A DNA stretch of 64,000 nt, taken from the NCBI GenBank assembly GCA_039944855.1, contig JBDUXZ010000020.1, positions 248,001-312,000 of the forward strand, written 5' to 3'. Source of the DNA: Rhodothermales bacterium (GTDB taxonomy: Bacteria > Bacteroidota > Rhodothermia > Rhodothermales > JANQRZ01). Made by a program: the position numbers and the translations under genes. Position 1 is the first letter of the stretch, and every line of letters begins with the position of its first letter. This document shows positions 33,916 through 41,729 of the stretch, piece after piece. Below the pieces are notes generated by a model, which saw only the letters and a list, made by a program, of their open reading frames with translations, ran no database searches and had not been told where the DNA came from.

Positions 33916-34055
33916 CGTCCACACGTCCACACGTCCACACGTCCACACGTCCACACGTCCACACGTCCACACGTCCACACGTCCACACGTCCACACGTCC
34001 ACACGTCCACACGTCCACACGTCCACACGTCCACACGTCCACACGTCCACACGTC
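33916..34055. repeat. Octamer VNTR (CGTCCACA)17 abutting the ruvA stop
   Basis: Seventeen perfect copies of CGTCCACA (33916-34051) plus a partial copy reaching into the ruvA stop codon (34054-34056). On the minus strand it is open in all frames as (WTCGRVDV)n, so read-through would add a repeat tail to RuvA. No unit varies, which implies recent expansion by slippage. The same octamer occurs near 62864 between sdhA and sdhB. Confidence 0.95.
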
Positions 34056-34647
34056 AGCGCAGCGCGAGGCGGATCAGCTCCTCGGCCGTGACGGCGCCGT
34101 CGTGGTCGCGGAGCGCGGTGCGGATGCGCTTCTCCGCGTCGGCCCGGCTGAAGCCGAGCGATTCGAGCGCGGACCGCGCGTCGGCCCGCACCGACGCCGT
34201 CTCGCCGGAGCCGCCGACGGCCGTCGCCCCCTCGAACCCGTCGAGGGTGGCGAGCCGGTCCCGCAGCTCGACGACGAGCCGCTCGGCCGTCTTCTTGCCC
34301 ACGCCGGGGATGCGCGTGAGCACGCTCGCGTCGCCTTCGAGGATGTGGTCGCGGAGCGTCTCCGGCGGCATCGCCGAGAGCGCCGCGAGGGCGAGCTTCG
34401 GCCCCACGCCCGAGACGCCGACGAGGGTGCGAAAGAGCGTGCGCTCCGCCTCCGTCGCGAAGCCGAAGAGCGTGACGGCGTCCTCGCGGACGTAGTGGTG
34501 CGTGAGCAGCTTGACGTTCTTGCCCGTCGCGGGAAGCTTCTCGTACGACGAGGCGGGGATGAGCAGTTCGTACCCGAGCCCCTGCACGTCGATGACGGCG
34601 TCGGTGGGGGACTTGTGGGCGAGGGTGCCGGAAACGTACGTGATCAC
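34054..34647 (-). CDS. ruvA: Holliday junction helicase subunit RuvA
   Basis: A 197-residue DNA-binding subunit that targets the RuvB branch-migration motor to Holliday junctions. Domains: OB fold (1-65, MITYVSGTLAHKSP), tandem helix-hairpin-helix (about 70-145, GVSGVGPKLALAAL and IPGVGKKTAERLVVEL) and a C-terminal RuvB-binding three-helix domain (about 155-197). Its stop is fused to the octamer repeat. Confidence 0.96.
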   Translation of the reverse strand: MITYVSGTLAHKSPTDAVIDVQGLGYELLIPASSYEKLPATGKNVKLLTHHYVREDAVTLFGFATEAERTLFRTLVGVSGVGPKLALAALSAMPPETLRDHILEGDASVLTRIPGVGKKTAERLVVELRDRLATLDGFEGATAVGGSGETASVRADARSALESLGFSRADAEKRIRTALRDHDGAVTAEELIRLALR

Positions 34648-34822
34648 AGGAATCGCGGTGGAGACGCGACGCGTCGCGCCGGTCTGTACGGGAGGGAGAG
34701 TCGGGAAAAGGTACCATCGGCGGGTGACAGCGGGCAGTCATCGCAGAGCCGGTCTCGGGCTCCGAACCGTGGCTGAGGCTACGCATTCCACTCGTCCGCC
34801 CCGCTCCTCTCTCCCTTCCGCT

Positions 34823-35293
34823 ATGCCTGCCCGCCTCGGCCACCTCCGCCTCGACGTCGACGACCTCGACCACGCCACCGCCTTTTACACCGACGTCCTC
34901 GGCCTCGCCGTGAGGGAACGCGCCACCGACGACGCGAGCCACTACGCCTTCCTCACCGACGACCTGGAGGACGGGATGCACCACCGCCTCGTCCTCCGTC
35001 AGTCCCGCGATACGTCGAAGCGTGACCTCGGCGAGACGACGCGGCTCGACCACTTCGCGTGGGAGGTCGACAGTGCCGAGGAGTGGATCGAGATCGTGGA
35101 GAACCTCGAAGCGCGCGGGCTGGAGCTGGAGTTTGGCGAGGCCGGGATCGCGTGGCAGGTCTACTTCCACGACCCCGAAGGCGTCAAGCTCGAAGTCTAC
35201 CTCGACCGCCGCGACGCGCCGGGCGGACGCGCCCTCTGGCACGGCAAGCAGGAAACGCTCGACCCCGAGACGGTCCGCGAGGCAACAGGCTGA
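34823..35293 (+). CDS. VOC-superfamily (glyoxalase/extradiol dioxygenase-like) protein
   Basis: A 156-residue two-module VOC protein starting MPARLGHLRLDV. Likely metal ligands are His7, His in DHFAWEV and Glu in GVKLEVYLD. The layout resembles catechol-2,3-dioxygenase-like proteins more than glyoxalase I. Substrate unknown. ATG 34823 matches the domain start. A terminator hairpin (35353-35381) follows. Confidence 0.88.
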   Translation: MPARLGHLRLDVDDLDHATAFYTDVLGLAVRERATDDASHYAFLTDDLEDGMHHRLVLRQSRDTSKRDLGETTRLDHFAWEVDSAEEWIEIVENLEARGLELEFGEAGIAWQVYFHDPEGVKLEVYLDRRDAPGGRALWHGKQETLDPETVREATG

Positions 35294-35352
35294 CCCCCCG
35301 CCGCGCTTGCGGTCGCTCTGACTCTGCGAGTCTGTGCTCCCAGCAACACGCG

Positions 35353-35381
35353 GCTGTCCCCCTTGAAGGGGGACAGCTTTT
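35353..35381 (+). terminator. Terminator after the VOC gene
   Basis: GCTGTCCCCC (35353-35362) and GGGGGACAGC (35368-35377) pair around TTGAA and are followed by TTTT. The sequence resembles a dispersed palindromic repeat; the rest of the 154-bp gap is GC-rich with no gene. Confidence 0.75.
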
Positions 35382-35447
35382 CGGTCCCTGAGCGTAGGGA
35401 CGCAGTCCCGTAGCGATGGATCGGAAAGCGGGGGGTCCCGACGGGGG

Positions 35448-37124
35448 TCAGCCCGTCGCCTCCGTCACCACGTCATCGCGCGTGCGCTTCATCACGATCG
35501 GGATGCGGCGGCCGTGGCCGAACGCCTTCGGCGAGACGCGGATGCCGGGCGCGGCCTGTCGGCGCTTGTATTCGTTCCGGTCCACCATCTTCAGAATCCG
35601 GGCGACGAGCTGCGGCGACTCACCGGTGCGGTGGACGATCTCGCGGAGGTCGAGCAGCTCCTCGATGTAGAGCTTAAGGATCACGTCGAGCACGTCATAA
35701 GGCGGGAGCGAGTCGGAGTCCTGCTGCCCCGGCCGGAGCTCGGCACTCGGCGGCTTCGTGATCGTGTTCTCGGGGATGAGCGGGCGGCCGGCGCGGGCGT
35801 TGATGAAGCGGGCGAGGGCGTAGACCTGCTGTTTGAACACGTCGGAGAGCACGGCGAGGCCGCCGCTCATGTCGCCGTAGAGCGTGGCGTAGCCGACGGC
35901 CATCTCGCTCTTGTTGCCCGTCGTGAGGAGGAGGTAGTTGAACTTGTTCGAGACCGCCATCAGCGTCACGCCGCGGCTCCGGGCTTGAATGTTCTCCTCG
36001 GCCACGCCTTCGTCCATCCCTTCGAAGAGCGGCGCGAGCATCGTCTCGAAGGCGCTCACGGCGGGGACGATCGGTATTTCGTGGAAGTCGATCCCGAGGT
36101 TGTCGGCGAGCAGGCGGGAGTCGTCCACCGAGCCCGACGACGAGTACTTCGACGGCATCGTGATCCCGACGACGCGCTCCGCGCCGAGCGCTTCGACGGC
36201 GAGCGCGCACGTCACCGCCGAGTCGATCCCGCCGCTGAGGCCGACGAGCGACTTGGCGAACGCGCCGGTCTTCTCGAAGTAGTCGCGGATGCCGAGGACG
36301 AGCGCGTCGTGGAGGTCGGCCGTCGTCTCGTGCTTCATCGGGCACGGACCGGAATCCGCCTCCGTATCCCAGATCAGTAGCGCCTCTTCGAAGCTCGGCG
36401 CGCAGAGGATGCGCGTGCCGTCGGCGGCGTGGACGCGGCTGTCGCCGTCGAACACGATCTCGGTGTTCGCGCCGACCTGATTGACGAGGACGAACGGGAG
36501 GCCATGCTCGCGGCAGCTCTCGGCGATCACCGCGTTGCGCATGGTGTGCTTGCCGAGGGCGAACGGGCTGGCCGAGATGTTGACGTAGAGCTCGGCCCCG
36601 GCCTCGGCGAGCGCGTCGATGGGGTTGGCGTCGTAGAGGTGGACCTCGGCCTGCTCCTCGTTATTCCACATGTCCTCGCAGACGTGCAGCCCGAGCCGGA
36701 CGCCGCGGAAGTCGAGCGGGCGGCACACGTCGCCGGGCTCGAAGTAACGGTACTCGTCGAACACGTCGTACGTCGGGAGGAGGACTTTGTGCACCTCGCC
36801 GACCTTCCGGCCGCGGTGGAAGAGCAGCGCCGCGTTGAAGAGCCGCTTGCCGACGCGGTCCGGGTTCCGCACGGGGGCTCCGATGATGACGCCGATCTCG
36901 GCCGGCACCTCGGCGGCGATGCGTTCCACCGTCGTCTCCACGTCGTCGATGAAGGCCGAGCTTTCCAGCAAGTCGAGCGGCGGGTAGCCCACGACGCATA
37001 GCTCGGGGAAGACGGCGAGGTCGGCGCCCTGCGCGGCGGCGCGGCGGGCGAAGTCCACGATCTTCGCGTGATTCCCGGCGAGGTCGCCGACGGTGGGGTT
37101 GATCTGGCAGAGGGCGATCTTCAT
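35448..37124 (-). CDS. nadE: Glutamine-dependent NAD+ synthetase
   Basis: A 558-residue two-domain enzyme making NAD+ from deamido-NAD+, ATP and glutamine. The N-terminal nitrilase-type glutaminase has triad Glu41, Lys113, Cys149 (GLHVCEDMW), and the C-terminal synthetase has the ATP-PPi loop SGGIDSAVTCAL (about 295-307). The length is normal for the two-domain form. It is divergent from the AbiGi-like gene. Confidence 0.97.
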   Translation of the reverse strand: MKIALCQINPTVGDLAGNHAKIVDFARRAAAQGADLAVFPELCVVGYPPLDLLESSAFIDDVETTVERIAAEVPAEIGVIIGAPVRNPDRVGKRLFNAALLFHRGRKVGEVHKVLLPTYDVFDEYRYFEPGDVCRPLDFRGVRLGLHVCEDMWNNEEQAEVHLYDANPIDALAEAGAELYVNISASPFALGKHTMRNAVIAESCREHGLPFVLVNQVGANTEIVFDGDSRVHAADGTRILCAPSFEEALLIWDTEADSGPCPMKHETTADLHDALVLGIRDYFEKTGAFAKSLVGLSGGIDSAVTCALAVEALGAERVVGITMPSKYSSSGSVDDSRLLADNLGIDFHEIPIVPAVSAFETMLAPLFEGMDEGVAEENIQARSRGVTLMAVSNKFNYLLLTTGNKSEMAVGYATLYGDMSGGLAVLSDVFKQQVYALARFINARAGRPLIPENTITKPPSAELRPGQQDSDSLPPYDVLDVILKLYIEELLDLREIVHRTGESPQLVARILKMVDRNEYKRRQAAPGIRVSPKAFGHGRRIPIVMKRTRDDVVTEATG

Positions 37125-37240
37125 GGGCGCGGTCGGTTTCGCGGAGGGCTACGCCGGACACGCCGCACGCGCCGGGCCGTTCCACCTGCGCATATCACTC
37201 ACGTCTCAACCATCGGAGAAAATAGCGGACGGTGTACGTT

Positions 37241-37261
37241 GTGAAAGCGCAAGCCTTTCAC
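37241..37261. promoter_or_regulatory. Palindrome upstream of the AbiGi-like gene
   Basis: GTGAAAG-N7-CTTTCAC, centred 37 bp before the ATG at 37288 in an A/T-rich stretch. It could be an operator or a leader hairpin; there is no nearby regulator gene to match it with. Confidence 0.35.
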
Positions 37262-37287
37262 ATCAGCAAGTCAACTTGGGAAATACT

Positions 37288-37860
37288 ATGCCTGGAGACT
37301 CCAATTATTTAGCTCACTTCACGAAGGGGGGTGACGCGTGTGCCAACTTAGTATCCATACTTCAAGAACAGGTAATTCGAGCCGGGAGACTTCCCTGGAC
37401 TAATCGTCCCGCCGTCTGCTTCACCGAGTGTCCCTGGTCCAGCTTGTTAAATCATGCGCGGAATTATTCCCCCTACGGTGTCGGCTTTGGGAAGCATCAC
37501 GTCTTTGCCGCAGGCGGTGGACCAGCTTACTACGTTAGAGCCGATCATTTTAACGCGCAGCGGTGGGCAGAGGAAGTGTACCCCTTCATCACCCCCTTCT
37601 GGCCGGGCTACCGCCCTGATAATCTTCGGACAGACGATCACCTCGGAGGAAGAACAGTTGACTACGCGCATGAGCGAGAGTGGCGCGTCCCACACAACTT
37701 CACTTTTGACAGGAACCGGACAGCGTTTGTTATTCTTGACACGTACGAGGACATGGCTCGCTTCCCCACGGACCTGAAAGACGACATCGGGAGAGACAAC
37801 TTTATACTAATGGACGTGTACAGGAAAATCGAAGAACTATGGCCTACACACGTATTGTAG
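37288..37860 (+). CDS. AbiGi-like putative phage-defence protein
   Basis: A 190-residue protein beginning MPGDSNYLAHFTKGGDAC, followed by LVSILQEQVIR, RPAVCFTECPWSSL, YSPYGVGFGKHHV and GPAYYVRADHF. The HFTK...L..IL..., CFTE/CFCD-P and YG.(G)..K...PV.Y pattern is that of the AbiGi abortive-infection family and its relatives. Base composition drops clearly compared with nadE and the downstream genes, which points to transfer. The ATG at 37288 is chosen because upstream in-frame sequence has high-GC nadE-leader character. Function is not proven; a metabolic role cannot be excluded. Confidence 0.5.
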   Translation: MPGDSNYLAHFTKGGDACANLVSILQEQVIRAGRLPWTNRPAVCFTECPWSSLLNHARNYSPYGVGFGKHHVFAAGGGPAYYVRADHFNAQRWAEEVYPFITPFWPGYRPDNLRTDDHLGGRTVDYAHEREWRVPHNFTFDRNRTAFVILDTYEDMARFPTDLKDDIGRDNFILMDVYRKIEELWPTHVL

Positions 37861-38087
37861 AGAGGGAATCAGGAACAAGTCATGCGTCCAACAGGATATC
37901 TGAGCGGATCCGGCCGAATGTATAATTTGCCTCTACTGCCCGGTGATTCGGTCCCGGACCTACCGCTCTGAGGAAGCCACGATTGAAACGAGGATGATAG
38001 GAATGAAGCCGCTTCCCGAAGAGGGCTGGCCGTCCAGACCGGAACGCTCCGCCTCGCTCGGACGTGGGACGCAGAAACGCTAGGGCC

Positions 38088-38297
38088 ATGACGACTACGG
38101 AAACTCAGTTCGTGACGGATGACCGAGGTGAGCGTATCGGCGTTCTCATCGGCCTCGACCGGTATCGCCAGCTTCTCGACGCGGCCGAAGAAATCGAGGC
38201 GATCCGCGCCTACGACGAAGCAAAAGCGAGCGGCGATGAGGCCATCCCGTTCGACGAGGCCGTGCGGGAAATCGAGCGCGACCGGGAAGCCGGGTGA
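38088..38297 (+). CDS. Antitoxin of a RelB/Phd-like type II TA module
   Basis: A 69-residue protein with the Phd/RelB-type N-terminal pattern (QFVTDDRGERIGVLIGLDRYRQLLDAAE) for dimerisation/DNA binding and an acidic C-terminal tail that would neutralise the toxin. The stop overlaps the toxin's GTG start (GTGA at 38294-38297), so the genes are translationally coupled. Confidence 0.85.
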   Translation: MTTTETQFVTDDRGERIGVLIGLDRYRQLLDAAEEIEAIRAYDEAKASGDEAIPFDEAVREIERDREAG

Positions 38298-38548
38298 ACT
38301 ACCGCGTCGAGATCCTCCGGCGTGCGGCGAAGGCCCTCGCGAAGCTGCCGGGGCGGGACTACGAGCGGGTCCGTGACGCCATCCGCGCGCTGGAGTCAGA
38401 GCCTCGCCCGCCGGGATGCAAGAAGTTGGTCGGACGGGATGGTTGGCGCCTCCGCGTCGGTCGCTACCGCGTGATCTACGAAGTCGCCGATGTGATCCGC
38501 GTGGTCACGGTGCTCGATGTCGGCCACCGCAAAGACATCTACGAGTAG
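38294..38548 (+). CDS. RelE/ParE-family toxin
   Basis: An 84-residue toxin starting with GTG: YRVEILRRAAKALAKLPGRDYERVRDAIRALE...LVGRDGWRLRVGRYRVIYEVADVIRVVTVLDVGHRKDIYE, the compact RelE mRNA-endonuclease fold with the usual GxYRVIYEV and HRKDIY end. It targets ribosome-bound mRNA in known members. Paired with the upstream antitoxin. Confidence 0.93.
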   Translation: MNYRVEILRRAAKALAKLPGRDYERVRDAIRALESEPRPPGCKKLVGRDGWRLRVGRYRVIYEVADVIRVVTVLDVGHRKDIYE

Positions 38549-38805
38549 CCGCCCTCGACGGATGAAGGACTCCGGGCTGGATCGACGCGCTCGGGCTGGA
38601 GCCGCTGTCCGAAGAGGGCGGCTGATACCAAAAGGTCTGAGGCCTACCGCGCCGCTACGTGCCTCGTGCCGTTCCTCGAGCGCGAAGCTCTCATTCGGCT
38701 GTTGTTGTGATTCGTCGGGCCCCACGGTTCGGAGGGCAACGGTACCTTGCGGGCGAGCCGCTGCGCTCTCCTTTCGTCTCCAATCCGACCGCCGAGGTCT
38801 TGCTC

Positions 38806-39351
38806 ATGCATCCGTCCCGACTCTGTACCCTCCTGCTCCTCCTCATCTCCGGCGCGGCCCTGGCCCAAGATGACATGATGGTCGAGAAAGCGATCGCTGA
38901 GCCTGTCACGCGCAGCCTCGAAGGCATCCACAAGATGACGTCGGGTACCATCGTGCAGACGGCCGAGATGCTGGACGACGCGATGTACGCCTACCGGCCC
39001 ACCGAGGACGTGCGCACGGCCGGGCAGATGCTCGCGCATATCGCGAATGCTCAGTACTTCTTCTGCTCGACGGCGGCCGGCGAGCCCAGCCCGAACGAGG
39101 TGAACATCGAGGAGACGGCCACGACGAAGGATGAGATCGTCTCGTCGCTCAAAGAGGCCTTCGCCTACTGCGACGGCGTCTACGCCGCCATGACCGACGC
39201 GCAGGGCGCCGAAGCGCGCAGCATGTTCGGCAACGATCTGACCACGTCGGGTGTGCTGGCCTTCAATACGACCCACAACTACGAGCACTACGGCAACCTC
39301 GTGACCTACATGCGGATGAACGGGATCGTGCCGCCGTCGTCGCAGCAGTAG
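38806..39351 (+). CDS. Exported DinB-family protein
   Basis: A 181-residue protein with signal peptide (residues 1-21, ending GAALAQ) and a four-helix DinB/YfiT domain. The metal triad is His in MLAHIANAQ and two His in NTTHNYEHYGN. The C-terminus YMRMNGIVPPSS is typical of Bacteroidota DinB proteins. Known members include thiol-transferase-like enzymes; substrate here unknown. An exported copy is less common. Confidence 0.88.
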   Translation: MHPSRLCTLLLLLISGAALAQDDMMVEKAIAEPVTRSLEGIHKMTSGTIVQTAEMLDDAMYAYRPTEDVRTAGQMLAHIANAQYFFCSTAAGEPSPNEVNIEETATTKDEIVSSLKEAFAYCDGVYAAMTDAQGAEARSMFGNDLTTSGVLAFNTTHNYEHYGNLVTYMRMNGIVPPSSQQ

Positions 39352-39374
39352 CGTCGCCGAGGCGGCGCGCGGCG

Positions 39375-39382
39375 TAGCTTTA
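39375..39382 (+). promoter_or_regulatory. -7 element before the S15 peptidase gene
   Basis: TAGCTTTA (one mismatch to TAnnTTTG), 30 nt before the ATG at 39413. No TTG in the expected -33 window. Confidence 0.4.
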
Positions 39383-39412
39383 AGCACCGCCCCACTTTCG
39401 ACCCCACTCCCG

Positions 39413-41269
39413 ATGCGCCGACTGACCGCCCCGCTCGCTCTCTTCTTCCTGCTGATCGGCGTGCCCGATGCCGCGCACGGCCAAGCCGCGCCGCGCTTCG
39501 AGGACGGGCAGGCGCAGGTGGTGCCGGAGTTCGAGGATGCCGAGGCGTGGATCCGCGAGGAGCTGTGGGTGGAGACCGAGTTCGACTCCGACGGCGACGG
39601 GATGCCCGACCGCGTGCACGTCGCCGTGGTGCGGCCCGCGCAGACGGAGACGGAGGGACTCAAGGTGCCCGTGATCTACGCGACCAGCCCCTACTTCGCG
39701 GGCACGGCGGGGGACGAGCCCGGCCTCTTCTGGAACGTGGAGCACGAGATCGGGGCCACGCCGCCGCCGCGCAACGCCGGCCCCGAGGTGACGCTCCGCC
39801 TCCAGCCCGGCATCTCCAAGAGCGAGGTGGACCGGTGGGTGCCGCGCGGGTTCGCCGTCGTGCACTCGTCGTCGCCGGGCACGGGGCTCTCGGAGGGTTG
39901 CCCGACGGTCGGCGGGCCGAACGAGTCGCTCGCGCCGAAGGCCGTCATCGACTGGCTCAACGGGCGGGCGCAGGGCTACACGGCCGTGCGCGGCGGTGAC
40001 GAGGTGACGGCTGACTGGAGCACGGGCAAGGTGGGGATGACGGGCACGTCATACAACGGCACCCTCCCCCTCGCCGCCGCGACGACGGGCGTCGAGGGCC
40101 TGGAGGCGATCATCCCGATCGCGCCGAACACGTCGTACTACCACTACTACCGCGAGAACGGCCTCGTCCGGCACCCCGGCGGCTACCTCGGCGAAGACAT
40201 CGACGTGCTCTACGACTTCATCCACAGCCGCGATTCCGACCGCCGCGCCTACTGCGACGCCACCGTCCGCGACGGCGAGATGGCCGGCGGACAGGACCGC
40301 CTCAGCGGCGATTACAACGCCTTCTGGGCGGGCCGCGACTACCTCAACGAGGTGGACGGCGTCCGCGCCGCGACGCTCATGGCGCACGCGTTCAACGACT
40401 GGAACGTGATGCCCTTCCACAGCTTCCGCATTTCGGAGGCGCTCAAGGCGCGCGGCGTGCCCGTGCAGGTCTACTACCACCACGGCGGCCACGGCGGCCC
40501 GCCGCCGCTGGAGCGCATGAACCGCTGGTTCACCCGCTACCTCTACGGCGTCGAAAACGGCGTCGAGGACGACCCGAAGGCCTGGATCGTCCGCGAAGGC
40601 GACGAGCTCGATGCGCCCACGCCGTATGCCGATTACCCCAACCCCGAGGCCGCGCCGGTGATGCTCCACCCCATCGCTGGGGAGGCGAAGGACGGGCGGC
40701 ACGGCGTCGGCACGCTCGCGCTCACGGCGGCCCCGCAGCAGGGCACCGCAACCGTGGTCGACAACGTCTCGTTCGGCGGGCAGGCGCTCGCGGGGGCGGA
40801 GTGGACCGAGCACCGGCTGCTCTTCGTGACGCCGCCCCTCGCCGCGCCGCTGCACCTCTCCGGCGAAGCGCGCATCCGGCTCCGTGTGGCGTCCGACAAG
40901 CCCGCCGTCAACCTCTCCGTGTGGGTGGTGTCGCTGCCGTGGACGGAGGGCCGCGGCGCGCAGGGCGGCATCGTCACGCGCGGCTGGGCCGATCCGCAGA
41001 ATTACGTCACCTCTGCCGAGGGGACGCTCACCGAGAGCGCGCCGCTGGAGCCGGGCACGTTCTACGACCTCGCCTTCGACCTCCAGCCCGACGATCAGAT
41101 CCTCCCGGCGGGCCAGCGCCTCGGCCTGATGGTCTTCGCCAGCGACCGCGACTTCACCCTCTGGCCCGCGCCCGGCACCGCGCTCCTCGTGGACCTCGAC
41201 GCGGCCGCGCTGGAACTGCCCGTAGTGGGTGGCGCGGACGCGCTACAAGCGGCGCTGGGCGGCGAATAG
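39413..41269 (+). CDS. Secreted S15 X-Pro dipeptidyl-peptidase-like hydrolase
   Basis: A 618-residue exported enzyme: signal peptide (residues 1-23, ending AHGQ), alpha/beta-hydrolase domain with nucleophile Ser213 in GMTGTSYNG, helical cap, and a C-terminal jelly-roll (PepX_C, about 440-610). The family includes Xaa-Pro dipeptidyl-peptidases and acyl/cocaine esterases; the length and the GTSYNG elbow favour the PepX type. It likely trims proline-containing peptides outside the inner membrane. Confidence 0.9.
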   Translation: MRRLTAPLALFFLLIGVPDAAHGQAAPRFEDGQAQVVPEFEDAEAWIREELWVETEFDSDGDGMPDRVHVAVVRPAQTETEGLKVPVIYATSPYFAGTAGDEPGLFWNVEHEIGATPPPRNAGPEVTLRLQPGISKSEVDRWVPRGFAVVHSSSPGTGLSEGCPTVGGPNESLAPKAVIDWLNGRAQGYTAVRGGDEVTADWSTGKVGMTGTSYNGTLPLAAATTGVEGLEAIIPIAPNTSYYHYYRENGLVRHPGGYLGEDIDVLYDFIHSRDSDRRAYCDATVRDGEMAGGQDRLSGDYNAFWAGRDYLNEVDGVRAATLMAHAFNDWNVMPFHSFRISEALKARGVPVQVYYHHGGHGGPPPLERMNRWFTRYLYGVENGVEDDPKAWIVREGDELDAPTPYADYPNPEAAPVMLHPIAGEAKDGRHGVGTLALTAAPQQGTATVVDNVSFGGQALAGAEWTEHRLLFVTPPLAAPLHLSGEARIRLRVASDKPAVNLSVWVVSLPWTEGRGAQGGIVTRGWADPQNYVTSAEGTLTESAPLEPGTFYDLAFDLQPDDQILPAGQRLGLMVFASDRDFTLWPAPGTALLVDLDAAALELPVVGGADALQAALGGE

Positions 41270-41308
41270 GCCGGGCAACGCAAACGACGTTCACGTCTGG
41301 GGCTCGCC

Positions 41309-41716
41309 ATGAACGACCTGCTCGATCTCGCCACGTTCCGCTCCGGCCGGTTCGCGCCGGTGCTCCCCGAAGACAGCCAGGTCAACCCCGGCTGCTACGG
41401 GGCCGAACTGGCCTACTGGCTCTGCCTCCGGCTCGCCGAGCGCGGCGTCGTCACGAGCTATCCCGACGCCGAGGATTGGGGCTGGATGCTTGGCTATGCG
41501 ACGGACGCGGGCGACGAGTTCGCCCTGCTCTGCGGCAACGTGGACGGGGTGAACGACGCGTGGGTGCTCGCGCTCCGGCGTTTCGGCCGCAAGCTGTTCG
41601 GCCGCGACAAGCCGCCGTTCGCCCACGCCGAGCCGCTGATTCTCGCGTTGCGCGCCGTGCTCGACGCGGAGGAGACGATCACTGCGCTCGAATGGCAGAT
41701 CCCGACGGCCTCGTGA
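41309..41716 (+). CDS. Hypothetical protein (135 aa)
   Basis: A 135-residue soluble protein with no signal peptide or motif. Conserved-looking core: CYGAELAYWLCLRLAERGVVTSYPDAEDWGWMLGYAT...ALLCGNVDGVNDAWVLALRR. Family not recognised; such W-rich cores occur in small immunity- or ligand-binding-like proteins. It is 13 bp from the convergent transporter gene. Confidence 0.7.
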   Translation: MNDLLDLATFRSGRFAPVLPEDSQVNPGCYGAELAYWLCLRLAERGVVTSYPDAEDWGWMLGYATDAGDEFALLCGNVDGVNDAWVLALRRFGRKLFGRDKPPFAHAEPLILALRAVLDAEETITALEWQIPTAS

Positions 41717-41729
41717 CGGGCATTCCGGC

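Larger units (their letters stand above)
38007..38619. repeat. Imperfect direct repeats bracketing the toxin-antitoxin pair
   Basis: Two 20-bp copies, AGCCGCT-nn-CCGAAGAGGGC, at 38007-38026 and 38600-38619 match at 18 of 20 positions. Both can be read as KPLPEEG or EPLSEEGG, which resembles the N-terminus of DUF985-type cupins (LGLEPxPEEGG), so they may be remnants of a broken gene. No gene was recognised in 37861-38087 or 38549-38805 besides these remnants. Confidence 0.4.

Noticed and set aside
33916-34055. Tandem array as a possible CRISPR array
   Set aside because: The unit is 8 bp with no spacers between copies; CRISPR needs 20-50-bp repeats with unique spacers. No cas gene is present.
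37880-38089. 69-codon reverse open frame in the gap before the antitoxin
   Set aside because: It has no homologous-looking pattern, no ribosome site and overlaps the repeat remnant and the antitoxin start; probably chance.
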